Assembly: GCA_947499125.1 (NCBI GenBank)
Contig: CANMMP010000007.1
Coordinates: forward strand, 1 to 64,000
Direction: 5' to 3'
Origin: an uncultured Pontibacter sp.
GTDB lineage: Bacteria; Bacteroidota; Bacteroidia; Cytophagales; Hymenobacteraceae
DNA length: 64,000 nucleotides
In this document: in pieces, positions 8,092-16,287 of the stretch
How the letters are laid out: the number at the start of each line of letters is the position of its first letter
Position numbering within the stretch: the stretch's first letter is position 1
Made by a program: the position numbers and the translations under genes
Notes under the pieces: generated by a model
Database searches by the model: none
Seen by the model: the letters and a program-made list of their open reading frames with translations, nothing else
Told to the model about the DNA's origin: nothing

Positions 8092-8245
8092 ACCCACCCC
8101 TACCCCTCCGAGGAGGGGTATTTCCTGCAATACCTGATTCCCCTCTTGGGAGGGGCAGGGGTGGGTTAATTTTGCCGAGGTGGATTCGCAGCTCAACCGG
8201 GCCAGAGGCACAACTATAGTTCGACACGAGCGTGGAAGCTCGCGC
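8092..8245. repeat. composite palindromic repeat, copy 1
   Basis: The element begins ACCCACCCCTACCCCTCC and has CCCCTC/GAGGGG palindromes around a short loop containing GCAATACC, then GGGGTGGGTTAATTT. A tail with CCAGAGGC and finally GCTCGCGC ends at 8245. The same order of blocks recurs in the same orientation at 51345-51479. No coding sequence is in it. From the tRNA to the next gene (7926-8256) nothing else is evident. Confidence 0.8.
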
Positions 8246-8256
8246 TATAGCTATGC

Positions 8257-8619
8257 TTATAGTTTGCTACCACACCAGGGGCAGTAGTTTATTACTACCA
8301 TAGTTGCGCCGTCATTGTGTACAGGAATACCATAAAAGCCTTCGTCCCATTTGTTGATGATCACTTCCGGGTCGTCGTATTTTATCTCTCCTTCTTCGTC
8401 CAGGCTTTCGGAAACTTTGTCGGCCATCATCATGCAGCAGTAGCTTTGGTAGTCAAAACCCTGGGCTTTCAGTTTTTCGGCAGTAGCCCAGTTGTAGCAG
8501 GCTTCGTCTTCATGTATGGCTTCTTCATAAACTTCGTATTCTTCCGATTCCAGCACTTCCTGCGGTAATTTCTTCCCAGAGAACTTATAATGTAGCTCTT
8601 TGAATTTCTCTAATTCCAT
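8257..8619 (-). CDS. hypothetical protein with C-terminal CPWCG motif
   Basis: This 120-residue acidic soluble protein ends in CPWCGSKL, half of a zinc-ribbon-like knuckle. A second Cys pair sits mid-protein (YQSYCCMMMADKV), so a metal site built from these cysteines is possible. I do not recognise a characterised family. The start is 2 bases after the dihydroorotase stop, so it is translated from the same transcript and may be translationally coupled to pyrC. Nothing links it to pyrimidine synthesis beyond position. Confidence 0.8.
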   Translation of the reverse strand: MELEKFKELHYKFSGKKLPQEVLESEEYEVYEEAIHEDEACYNWATAEKLKAQGFDYQSYCCMMMADKVSESLDEEGEIKYDDPEVIINKWDEGFYGIPVHNDGATMVVINYCPWCGSKL

Positions 8620-8621
8620 AC

Positions 8622-9956
8622 TTACCTGTCAAAAAGCAGCCTCTCCCCTTTTTTACTTTCATCAAAAGCGCCATTACTAAAAGCCAGGTGCCCCGAAACT
8701 ATAGTATGCATTATGGTTGAGCTGAATGTATAGCCTTCGAATGGAGACCAGCCGCATTTATAGTAGGTGTTATCTTTTGTAACAGTATAGGGTTTATTCA
8801 GGTCTACTAGCACCAAATCCGCCCAGTAGCCTTCGCGTATGTAGCCGCGCTCACGCACATTAAAAAGTATAGCTGGCGCGTGGCTCATCTTTTCCACCAC
8901 CTTCTCTAAAGTCAGTTTGCCCTGCTTCACAAACTCCAGCATCATCTGTAACGAGTGTTCTATCAAAGGCACTCCGGATGGCGCTTGTTTATACTTGCCT
9001 TGCTTCTCTTCCCAAAGGTGCGGGGCGTGGTCGGTAGCAATCACATCCAGTTTATCTTCCAGCAATCCTTTCAGTAAACCTTCTTTGTGGCGATGCTCTT
9101 TTATAGCCGGGTTACATTTTATCTGGGTGCCAAACTTGTCGTAGTCTTCCTTGTCGAACCATAGGTGGTGCACGCAAACTTCGGCGGTAATACGCTTCTG
9201 CTCCAGTGGAATATCGTTTCTAAAAAGCTTTAGTTCTTCTTCGGTAGAGATGTGCAGGATGTGCAGGCGTGTGTTGTGTTTCTCAGCTAATTTAACAGCC
9301 AGGAAAGATGATTTAAAACATGCTGCTTCGTTACGAATTTCGGGGTGGCATTTTACCGGAATGTCCTCGCCATATTTTTCTTCATAGATAGCCATGTTGT
9401 CGCGGATGGTCTGCTCGTCTTCGCAATGCACTGCAATCGGTAATTTGGCTTTCGAGAAGATCTGTTCCAGCGTTTCGGCGTTATCTACGAGCATGTTCCC
9501 CGTCGAAGATCCCATAAATATCTTGATGCCGCAAACCGTGTTAGGGTTGGTCAGCAGCACCTCAGCCAGGTTATCGTTGGTGGCACCCATGTAAAAGGAG
9601 TAGTTCGCCAGTGATGTTTCGGCCGCAATTACATACTTGTCTTCCAGCAATTCCTGGGTTGTTGCGTTAGGCACCGTGTTCGGCATTTCCATGAAAGAGG
9701 TAGTTCCGCCAGCCACAGCCGATCGGGCCTCAGTTTCAATATTTGCCTTGTGCGTCAGGCCCGGCTCCCGGAAATGCACCTGGTCGTCAATCACGCCGGG
9801 CAGCAAATGTAAACCAGTCGCATCTATAGTTTGGTCGGCTTCTGCGGTTATACTCTGGCCTATCTGCGCAATGCGTCCGTCTTTTACCAGTACATCGGCA
9901 ATGGCTATAGTTCCTTCGTTTACGAGCTGGGCGTTCTTTATGAGGATTGATTTCAT
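8622..9956 (-). CDS. pyrC: dihydroorotase
   Basis: This amidohydrolase of 444 residues interconverts N-carbamoyl-aspartate and dihydroorotate in pyrimidine synthesis. Visible motifs are DDQVHFREPGLTH (residues 57-69), GIKIFMGSSTG with the likely carbamylated lysine, HCEDEQ, LHILHIST and ATDHAPH. The usual HxH pair near the N-terminus is Gln59-x-His61. I recall the same DDQVHFREPG form from other Bacteroidota dihydroorotases, so it is lineage-typical rather than a defect. Its stop is 2 bases before the next gene, implying an operon. Confidence 0.93.
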   Translation of the reverse strand: MKSILIKNAQLVNEGTIAIADVLVKDGRIAQIGQSITAEADQTIDATGLHLLPGVIDDQVHFREPGLTHKANIETEARSAVAGGTTSFMEMPNTVPNATTQELLEDKYVIAAETSLANYSFYMGATNDNLAEVLLTNPNTVCGIKIFMGSSTGNMLVDNAETLEQIFSKAKLPIAVHCEDEQTIRDNMAIYEEKYGEDIPVKCHPEIRNEAACFKSSFLAVKLAEKHNTRLHILHISTEEELKLFRNDIPLEQKRITAEVCVHHLWFDKEDYDKFGTQIKCNPAIKEHRHKEGLLKGLLEDKLDVIATDHAPHLWEEKQGKYKQAPSGVPLIEHSLQMMLEFVKQGKLTLEKVVEKMSHAPAILFNVRERGYIREGYWADLVLVDLNKPYTVTKDNTYYKCGWSPFEGYTFSSTIMHTIVSGHLAFSNGAFDESKKGERLLFDR

Positions 9957-9997
9957 GATGCTAAGATACGGAGAGAATTAAGGGCCGGGCAAATCAT

Positions 9998-10435
9998 TTA
10001 CTTTAGATTATCGAGATCATCCAAATCCCGGAGACGTCCACTACTTTCTTTATTCTTCCTAAGATCTTTTAAGCTGATAAAATTCACAGGAACCCCTTCA
10101 TCTTGGATCACCACTTTACTAGGATAACATTCTTCAAAAGTTACCCCATCTATAGTTGTAAGAACATCAATCCGGAAAGGCGGATAACCAAGCTGAATGA
10201 TATTGTCTTTTGCTAAAAAATCACTTTCAGTCAGCCCAAAACTTCCAAAACCAAACTCTTTCATCACATGCAACATAGTTTGGGCTGTTTCTGGATTAGG
10301 GCTGACCCAGACATCTAAATCTCCGGTATACCTGGGATGCCCATGAATACCAACTGCATACCCGCCAACTATAAGGTATTTAACCTTGTGCTTGTTTAAC
10401 AATTCTACAAACTCTCTGAAGTCCGGGCTCAGCAT
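9998..10435 (-). CDS. nucleotidyltransferase-like protein (AbiEii/MNT type)
   Basis: This 145-residue protein has the minimal nucleotidyltransferase core: a GG pair in YLIVGGYAVGIHGHPRYTGDLDVWV (about residues 20-45) with the DxD metal motif in GDLDVWV, and a later acidic strand FRIDVLT. The family contains toxins of type IV toxin-antitoxin pairs and housekeeping transferases. It overlaps the preceding small gene (10380-10571) by 56 bases in another frame, so the two form a translationally coupled pair. Toxicity is inferred only from family and layout. Confidence 0.8.
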   Translation of the reverse strand: MLSPDFREFVELLNKHKVKYLIVGGYAVGIHGHPRYTGDLDVWVSPNPETAQTMLHVMKEFGFGSFGLTESDFLAKDNIIQLGYPPFRIDVLTTIDGVTFEECYPSKVVIQDEGVPVNFISLKDLRKNKESSGRLRDLDDLDNLK

Positions 10436-10571
10436 CTTTCTGTATAAATTTTATGTATTGATCACGAAGTAGTTCTATAGCAGCCAAACGCTCTGCAGGC
10501 GTTTTGCGCTGCCAAAATGCAAAATCAGTTTGCTTCTCGCGCAGACCTATCTTTTTAACAACCTTCTCCAT
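10380..10571 (-). CDS. small partner of the nucleotidyltransferase, possible antitoxin
   Basis: This 63-residue basic protein carries FWQRKTPAERLAAIELLRDQYI. I associate that pattern with small proteins encoded just before AbiEii-type nucleotidyltransferases in many bacteria. Its 3' end overlaps the transferase start by 56 bases. The last 15 residues (GLQRVCRIVKQAQG) lie in the overlap. Function is unknown; antitoxin or specificity partner are both possible. Confidence 0.7.
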   Translation of the reverse strand: MEKVVKKIGLREKQTDFAFWQRKTPAERLAAIELLRDQYIKFIQKDAEPGLQRVCRIVKQAQG

Positions 10572-10693
10572 TAACTATAGAATTTCAAAATACAATATAC
10601 GCAGAATAACGAACTCCTTTCTACTCACCTTACCTCCTAACCATAAAATTACCGTACTTTTGTAAGTATAAATAAAGTATAACCTATAGTACC

Positions 10694-12055
10694 ATGGCAG
10701 AAGAAGCAGAGAAAGAAGTAACCACGTTCGAAGATTTTAAACTGAACAGGCAGTTGCTGAATGCCATTGAAGAAGCTGGCTACGAGAAACCAACTCCTAT
10801 ACAATTAAAGGCGATTCCGGTAATAATGGGCGGTCACGATGTGATGGGTATTGCCCAGACCGGAACCGGTAAGACTGCTGCATTTTTGTTGCCAATATTG
10901 ATGAAAGTGAAGTATGCACAGGGCATGAATCCACGTGCTATCATACTTGCTCCTACCCGCGAGCTGGCTATGCAGATAGAAGAGAATATCTCCTTGCTTG
11001 GCAAATACACCGATCTGCGTCATACTGTTATTTATGGCGGACTCGGCCCGAAAACACAGATCGAAACTATAAATAAAGGCCTCGACATACTGGTTGCCAC
11101 ACCAAAACGCCTGATGGAATTATACCTGAAAGGTGAACTGATACTGAAAGAAGTAAAAACGCTGGTGCTGGACGAAGCTGACAAAATGATGGACATGGGT
11201 TTTATGCCGCAGATCCGCCAGCTGCTGGAAGTTCTACCGCGCAAACGCCAGAACCTGCTATTCTCCGCCACCATGCACCCGAAGGTGGTTGAGCTTTCAG
11301 AAGAGTTCCTTGAATTCCCGACCCGCATAGAAGTGACGCCACAGGCTACGCCCGTTGAAACCGTTAGCCAGGTACTTTACCAGGTACCAAACCTGCGCAC
11401 CAAAATTGCGATGCTGGAACATATAATTAAGGACGAGGAAACATTTAACCGCGTGATCATCTTTACACGAAGCAAAAAAAATGCGGAAGATGTGGCCAAG
11501 TTCCTGGAGCGACGAGAGTATGGCGAGGTGCGTGCCATACACGGCAACAAAGGGCAGAACACACGCATCAACTCTATGGAAGCTTTTAAAGGGGGTGATG
11601 TACGCTTTTTAGTGGCTACCGATGTAGCCTCGCGAGGGATTGATGTAACCATGGTAAGCCATGTGATAAACTTTGATGTGCCGTTTGTGTACGAAGATTA
11701 TGTGCATCGCATTGGCCGTACCGGTCGTGCTGAAAATGTTGGTGCTGCCATAACCTTTGCTAACCCGGCCGAGATGTACCACATCCGTAAGATAGAGAAG
11801 CTGATCAGGATGCAGATACCGGAAAAGCCGATGCCACCGGAAGTTAAGATACATGAAATAACCTTTGACGAACAGCAGGCCATTGCCCGCGACATCGACC
11901 ACCAGAAGCGCAGCGAGAACCCGGACTTTAAAGGTGCTTTCCATGAGAAGCAGAGCAAGCACAAGTCTAATTTCGAGAAAGGCAAAAAGAAAAAAGGTGA
12001 CCCAAGAGACTCGGGTTGGCAGAAGACCAAGAAAAAAGGTAGCAAAAAGCGCTAA
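10694..12055 (+). CDS. DEAD-box RNA helicase (RhlE-like)
   Basis: This ATP-dependent RNA helicase has 453 residues. The Q motif region (YEKPTPIQLKAIP), Walker A AQTGTGKT near residue 54, PTRELAMQ, DEAD near 160, SAT near 191, and HRIGRTGR near 337 are in canonical order. A Lys-rich C-terminal tail from about residue 390 is likely to bind RNA non-specifically, as in RhlE and CsdA. Roles in rRNA maturation or cold growth are typical. A TACTTTTG box at 10655-10662 lies just upstream but lacks a clear -33 TTG. A perfect palindrome follows the stop. Confidence 0.95.
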   Translation: MAEEAEKEVTTFEDFKLNRQLLNAIEEAGYEKPTPIQLKAIPVIMGGHDVMGIAQTGTGKTAAFLLPILMKVKYAQGMNPRAIILAPTRELAMQIEENISLLGKYTDLRHTVIYGGLGPKTQIETINKGLDILVATPKRLMELYLKGELILKEVKTLVLDEADKMMDMGFMPQIRQLLEVLPRKRQNLLFSATMHPKVVELSEEFLEFPTRIEVTPQATPVETVSQVLYQVPNLRTKIAMLEHIIKDEETFNRVIIFTRSKKNAEDVAKFLERREYGEVRAIHGNKGQNTRINSMEAFKGGDVRFLVATDVASRGIDVTMVSHVINFDVPFVYEDYVHRIGRTGRAENVGAAITFANPAEMYHIRKIEKLIRMQIPEKPMPPEVKIHEITFDEQQAIARDIDHQKRSENPDFKGAFHEKQSKHKSNFEKGKKKKGDPRDSGWQKTKKKGSKKR

Positions 12056-12060
12056 CTTAC

Positions 12061-12114
12061 CTATAAACAATAAGGCCTAAGTATAGATCTATACTTAGGC
12101 CTTATTGTTTATAG
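12061..12114. terminator. 54-bp perfect palindrome, bidirectional terminator
   Basis: The two 27-base arms are exactly complementary with no unpaired loop; the centre lies between 12087 and 12088. It contains AAGTATAGATCTATACTT at its core and CTATAAACAATAAGGCC at the foot. It separates the convergent helicase (+) and membrane-protein (-) genes. Confidence 0.85.
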
Positions 12115-12124
12115 TATCAATGTT

Positions 12125-12571
12125 TTAAATATACTTCTCCAGCAGATCACCGAATTCAAATACGAGTAAGTTCAGCAGGAAACTCCAGGCTACAGCGCTC
12201 CAAAGCATATGTATAAATATCTGTTTACGGGTGGCGCCAAATAGTGCGGCCACCACTGTACCAACTATAGGCGTTAAAAGTATAGGCGTTAAAAAAGCGA
12301 CACCAACTACTCCGAAGTTATTCCAGATCTTTACAATCCGGCGGTTCTTTTTATTGAATACAGACTTCTTTTTATCGCGTTGCCGCTTTGCCCACCATTT
12401 GGAGAATGCCCTGCCAACTACCGAAAAGATCACGACTGTGGTCATCATTCCGGCAATCGTTAACCCAACCGACTCCATGTACGACAACCCAACCGACGCA
12501 CCTGTAACAGGCCCGGCAAAAAACTTTACCATGCTCACCAGGTAAACCGACAAATATTTTATAATCTCCAC
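12125..12571 (-). CDS. small integral membrane protein, unknown
   Basis: This 148-residue protein has about three to four hydrophobic segments: residues 5-50 (two), 85-110 and 120-142. A basic cytoplasmic loop separates them (KWWAKRQRDKKKSVFNKKNRR). The pattern FLTPILLTPIVGTVVAALFG resembles the Pro/Gly-containing re-entrant stretches of small multidrug-export and VTT/DedA-like proteins, but I cannot assign a family with certainty. It is convergent with the helicase and stands alone. Confidence 0.75.
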   Translation of the reverse strand: MEIIKYLSVYLVSMVKFFAGPVTGASVGLSYMESVGLTIAGMMTTVVIFSVVGRAFSKWWAKRQRDKKKSVFNKKNRRIVKIWNNFGVVGVAFLTPILLTPIVGTVVAALFGATRKQIFIHMLWSAVAWSFLLNLLVFEFGDLLEKYI

Positions 12572-12731
12572 GTTATCTCCTTAAACACTTTGCACTATTA
12601 GCGCCTATAGTTGCTTTATACGCAACTACCCAAACCATAAAATATAAGTATACCAACAAGTTTACAGGATAATACAAGTACCTGATATGCTGCACGTTGC
12701 TAACAGAACGAATAACACGTTAAGTTCAGTA

Positions 12732-13388
12732 TCAGATCTTCGGACCGAAAGCCAGATCGCCGGCATCGCCTAAACCGGGCACAATGTACGACTTCTTATT
12801 AAGGTGATCATCCATAGCGCCCAGCCAGATGGTGGCTTCCGGAATTTCCTGTTGCAGGTACGCTACACCCTCCGGCGAAGCTATAACAGCTGCTACATGT
12901 ACTTGTTTTGGTTTGCCATGGCGCAGCATCCCTTTATAAGATTTTACCAACGATTTACCCGTGGCCAGCATCGGGTCGGCAAGTATAAGTATCTTATCGT
13001 GCAGGTTGGTAGATGCCAGGTACTCCATGTTTATCTGTAGCGCAGTATTTTCTTCCTCTACCCGGTAAGCACCCACAAATGTGCTGAAAGCCTTATCAAA
13101 ATAATTCATGATGCCATTGTACATGGGTAAGCCAGCCCGAAGTATAGTTGCTATTACAGGCTGTTCAACTAAAAGCTGTGTTTGCGTTTGAGCCAGTGGC
13201 GTAGTTATTCCAACTGTTTCGTAAGGCATTGTCTTCGATATTTCGTAGGCCAAAAGCTCGCCTAAACGCTCCAGGTTACGGCGGAAGCGCATGCTGTCGT
13301 GTTGTATGTTTACGTCGCGGAGTTCGGCAATAAAGTGATTGGCCAACGATGGTGTGGCCGTAAGTATGTGCAGGTTTTGGTGTTGCAT
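12732..13388 (-). CDS. upp: uracil phosphoribosyltransferase
   Basis: UPRT makes UMP from uracil and PRPP in pyrimidine salvage. The protein has 218 residues, the usual length. It has the type I PRTase PRPP-binding loop ILADPMLATGKSLV and the C-terminal uracil-site region YIVPGLGDAGDLAFG. TILRAGLPMYNG matches the conserved flexible-loop region. It is monocistronic; 12572-12731 upstream of the membrane-protein gene shows no further gene. Confidence 0.95.
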   Translation of the reverse strand: MQHQNLHILTATPSLANHFIAELRDVNIQHDSMRFRRNLERLGELLAYEISKTMPYETVGITTPLAQTQTQLLVEQPVIATILRAGLPMYNGIMNYFDKAFSTFVGAYRVEEENTALQINMEYLASTNLHDKILILADPMLATGKSLVKSYKGMLRHGKPKQVHVAAVIASPEGVAYLQQEIPEATIWLGAMDDHLNKKSYIVPGLGDAGDLAFGPKI

Positions 13389-13581
13389 AACAGGGAGTGG
13401 TTTTACCTGCTAAAGATACAGAAGCGATGCGGTTGCACCAATCTCAAACTATAAATTTATACTTGATACTTCTTTTACAGGCAATATTACCGGAATAGGC
13501 ATCTTGCAGATTTTCAATAGCAACAGAACAAAATCATATAAAAGCAGTAAATTCGGCTTTCGGAACACGATCCATCTATAC

Positions 13582-15249
13582 ATGAAAAAAATAGCATGTT
13601 TGCTGCTGCTCGCATTTGCCGGTAGCACTGCCCTTGCCCAGGACACGTACGTACCCTACGACCCGGATATTTACCGCCTGATTGACCGTTACCAGATATT
13701 ATATGGCCGGGAAGTGCCTGACCTGCACACAACAGTACGCCCTATTGGCCGCCAGGATGTTGCTGCACTCGCAGAGATCAGTGCCCGAAACGCACAGACA
13801 AACGTCGATCAGTTTAACACGCAGTACCTTTTAAATGATAACTGGAACTACACGGATCAGGAGGACAATGAAAGCAACCGCCCTGTTTTGAAATACTTCT
13901 ATCAGAACAAAACTGATCTGTACCATGTCGATAACGAGGACTTTACGTTGCGTGTAAACCCTGTGCTGCATGTAGAGTTCGGAAACGATAACCAGTCGGA
14001 TGGCATACGGTATGTTAATACCCGTGGCGTGCAGCTGGAAGGCATGATCGATCAGCGACTGGGTTTCTATACTTTTATAGGTGAAAACCAGGTACGCTAC
14101 CCCGAATATGTAACACGAAGAATTATACGTGACAACGTAGTGCCACACGAAGGTTGGTGGAAACCTTTCAAAGAAGATGGCTATGATTTTCTGACAGCGC
14201 GCGGTTATCTTAACTACAACATAACCAAGCATGTAGAGATACAGCTGGGCCACGACCGGCATTTTATCGGTAATGGATATCGCTCACTGTTACTTTCTGA
14301 CTATGCACCGCCCGCTTTTTTCCTTAAGCTAAATACACAAGTATGGCGCATCCATTATGTAAACCTGTTCCAGGAACTTACTGCTGAGTACCGACGCTTA
14401 TCGCAGGATGTATTGTTTGATAAAAAGTACATGGCTTTCCACCGCCTTGGCGTACAAATAACTGATAACTTTGATTTAGGCATATCCGAAACTGTGATCT
14501 TTGGCCGCCGCAAAGGACGTTTTGAGCTACAATATCTGAACCCGATCATTTTTTACAGAAGTGTGGAACAAGCGATTGGCAGCGAAGACAACGTAACATT
14601 GGCAGCTGATTTTAGATGGGACCTTTGGAACCGCGTGCAGCTTTACGGACAGCTAATGCTGGATGAATTTCTGCTGAAAGAAGTAAAAGCTGGTAACGGC
14701 TGGTGGGCTAACAAACAGGCTGGCCAAATTGGAGCTAAGTATATAAATGCTTTAGGTGTAAACAACCTGGACCTGCAAGGCGAAGTAAACATCATCCGTC
14801 CTTATACTTACCAGCATCTGGACAACTTTCGAAACTTTCAGCACTTCAACCAACCGTTGGCTCACCCGACAGGGGCAAACCTTTATGAGTTAATTGGTGT
14901 GGTGCGCTACCAACCTCTACCACGACTGAACCTGACAGGCAAAGCCATTTACACTAAGTTTGGCCAAGACGAGTATTCAGCAACAGATACTATTAACTGG
15001 GGAGGAAACGTGAACTTGCCTTACACCAAGCGTCCAAGCGCTTATGGCCATACTATAGCCCAAGGCAACACTACCCAACAACTACACCTCGACCTGACAG
15101 CCAGTTTCCAGCTGCGCCACAACATATTTGTAGACCTGAAGCAGATCCTGCGCAGGACCGACAGCGAAATAACTTCCATGGATTTGAACACAGCTTATAC
15201 TTCGGTAGCTTTCCGCTGGAACATTCCGCAGCGTTTGCACGAGTTTTAA
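13582..15249 (+). CDS. Wzi-like capsule assembly / outer-membrane beta-barrel protein
   Basis: The 555-residue product begins MKKIACLLLLAFAGSTALAQ, a signal peptide cut after AQ. An ATG 26 codons earlier is in frame but would bury this signal, so 13582 is preferred. The rest is rich in alternating beta strands, with the conserved stretch VEIQLGHDRHFIGNGYRSLL typical of the Wzi family in Bacteroidota. Wzi proteins sit in the outer membrane and help anchor surface polysaccharide. The neighbouring glycosyltransferase, exporter and gmhA support an envelope glycan role. Confidence 0.85.
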   Translation: MKKIACLLLLAFAGSTALAQDTYVPYDPDIYRLIDRYQILYGREVPDLHTTVRPIGRQDVAALAEISARNAQTNVDQFNTQYLLNDNWNYTDQEDNESNRPVLKYFYQNKTDLYHVDNEDFTLRVNPVLHVEFGNDNQSDGIRYVNTRGVQLEGMIDQRLGFYTFIGENQVRYPEYVTRRIIRDNVVPHEGWWKPFKEDGYDFLTARGYLNYNITKHVEIQLGHDRHFIGNGYRSLLLSDYAPPAFFLKLNTQVWRIHYVNLFQELTAEYRRLSQDVLFDKKYMAFHRLGVQITDNFDLGISETVIFGRRKGRFELQYLNPIIFYRSVEQAIGSEDNVTLAADFRWDLWNRVQLYGQLMLDEFLLKEVKAGNGWWANKQAGQIGAKYINALGVNNLDLQGEVNIIRPYTYQHLDNFRNFQHFNQPLAHPTGANLYELIGVVRYQPLPRLNLTGKAIYTKFGQDEYSATDTINWGGNVNLPYTKRPSAYGHTIAQGNTTQQLHLDLTASFQLRHNIFVDLKQILRRTDSEITSMDLNTAYTSVAFRWNIPQRLHEF

Positions 15250-15250
15250 G

Positions 15251-15284
15251 ACCTCCCCTTGCCCCTCCTAAAAACAGGAGAGGA
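15251..15284. repeat. partial palindromic repeat, family B
   Basis: A 34-bp remnant (ACCTCCCCTTGCCCCTCC, then TAAAAACAGGAGAGG) directly follows the Wzi stop codon. Its second half matches the left arm of the larger inverted repeat at 31926-32050. Confidence 0.65.
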
Positions 15285-15295
15285 ATAATAGCAAC

Positions 15296-15335
15296 AAAAA
15301 CGGCTATACTTGCTGATGCAGGTATAGCCGTTTTT
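15296..15335. terminator. bidirectional terminator between Wzi and glycosyltransferase genes
   Basis: 14-bp arms AAAAACGGCTATAC and GTATAGCCGTTTTT are perfectly complementary with a 12-base loop. T-runs lie on both strands between convergent genes. Confidence 0.85.
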
Positions 15336-15338
15336 GTT

Positions 15339-16157
15339 TTAGGCGGGTAGATCTTTTAATAAGGTGGTCCGTTCCTCTTCGCTCCACTTCTGTTTTAGCG
15401 GAATAATGTTGGCTGCATCTACAAACAAAGGCGGCTTGGCACCTACAGTTAACCGGATAAAATGATGGTTAAAAACTCCTAATGCCACATGTACCGGTTT
15501 AATATCGCCATGTTCCAGGCTTCGTTTTTTACTGCGCAAGTATAGATCCCAGTCGGCAGCCTGCAGGCGTTCATCCCAAAGGCCAACCTTATCCAGGGCG
15601 CTGCGCTTCATTATCACCGAATTGCCTAAAAAGCCTTCTATTACATCGGTGCCATACTTCTGATAACGCTGCTGGTTAAACTTCTCCCAGTTGCCATACA
15701 TCAGCCACACCATAAACCGGAAACTGAGGTCATTCTTAGCTACAAAGCCTACAAAGTTTTTAATTGCCTTCCAGCGTCGGTGTAGTTTTTTGGTAGCTTC
15801 GGGAGTTTCAGCGCGCTCTATGCCGCTTGGCGTTGCAATTTCAAGTCCATGCGCATCCATCGCCTCCAGCAGCTTCTTATCCCAGTGCGGGGCAACTATA
15901 ATATCATTGTTCAGGAAAGCGAACACATCATACTTTGCCGCTTTTATGCCCTGGTTCTGGCAATAAGGGTAAGAGTAGTTCTGGCTGTTTTCGATAACAG
16001 TAGCGCCTATACTTTTATAGTACTCGCGGCTACCGTCGGTGGAGTTGTTATCAACTATAATAAGCTCATACGGATGATAAGTATACTTTTGAAGGTGCTC
16101 TACAAAAATTTTATTTATAACCAGCTGGTTATGCACAGCCACAATTATACTTATCAT
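15339..16157 (-). CDS. family 2 glycosyltransferase
   Basis: This 272-residue GT-A fold enzyme starts MISIIVAVHNQLVINKIF and shows LIIVDNNSTDGSREY (nucleotide-binding Asp) near residue 38. FAFLNNDIIVAP near residue 81 supplies the acidic pair that normally binds metal and sugar nucleotide. No membrane helices are seen. The length and FLGNSVIMKRSALDKVGLWDE motif match glycan-chain transferases. Donor and acceptor cannot be inferred. It lies among surface polysaccharide genes but is transcribed opposite to them. Confidence 0.9.
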   Translation of the reverse strand: MISIIVAVHNQLVINKIFVEHLQKYTYHPYELIIVDNNSTDGSREYYKSIGATVIENSQNYSYPYCQNQGIKAAKYDVFAFLNNDIIVAPHWDKKLLEAMDAHGLEIATPSGIERAETPEATKKLHRRWKAIKNFVGFVAKNDLSFRFMVWLMYGNWEKFNQQRYQKYGTDVIEGFLGNSVIMKRSALDKVGLWDERLQAADWDLYLRSKKRSLEHGDIKPVHVALGVFNHHFIRLTVGAKPPLFVDAANIIPLKQKWSEEERTTLLKDLPA

Positions 16158-16287
16158 AAACCCTGAAGTAAGTTGATTTAAAATGCAAAAGTAGTAAAAA
16201 CCGACTGATATAGGTAACGTGCCAATTTAATGCATGGGCTAAACGCTAATTAATTAGTAACTTGCGCCCGTTTTTACCACATCCCTG

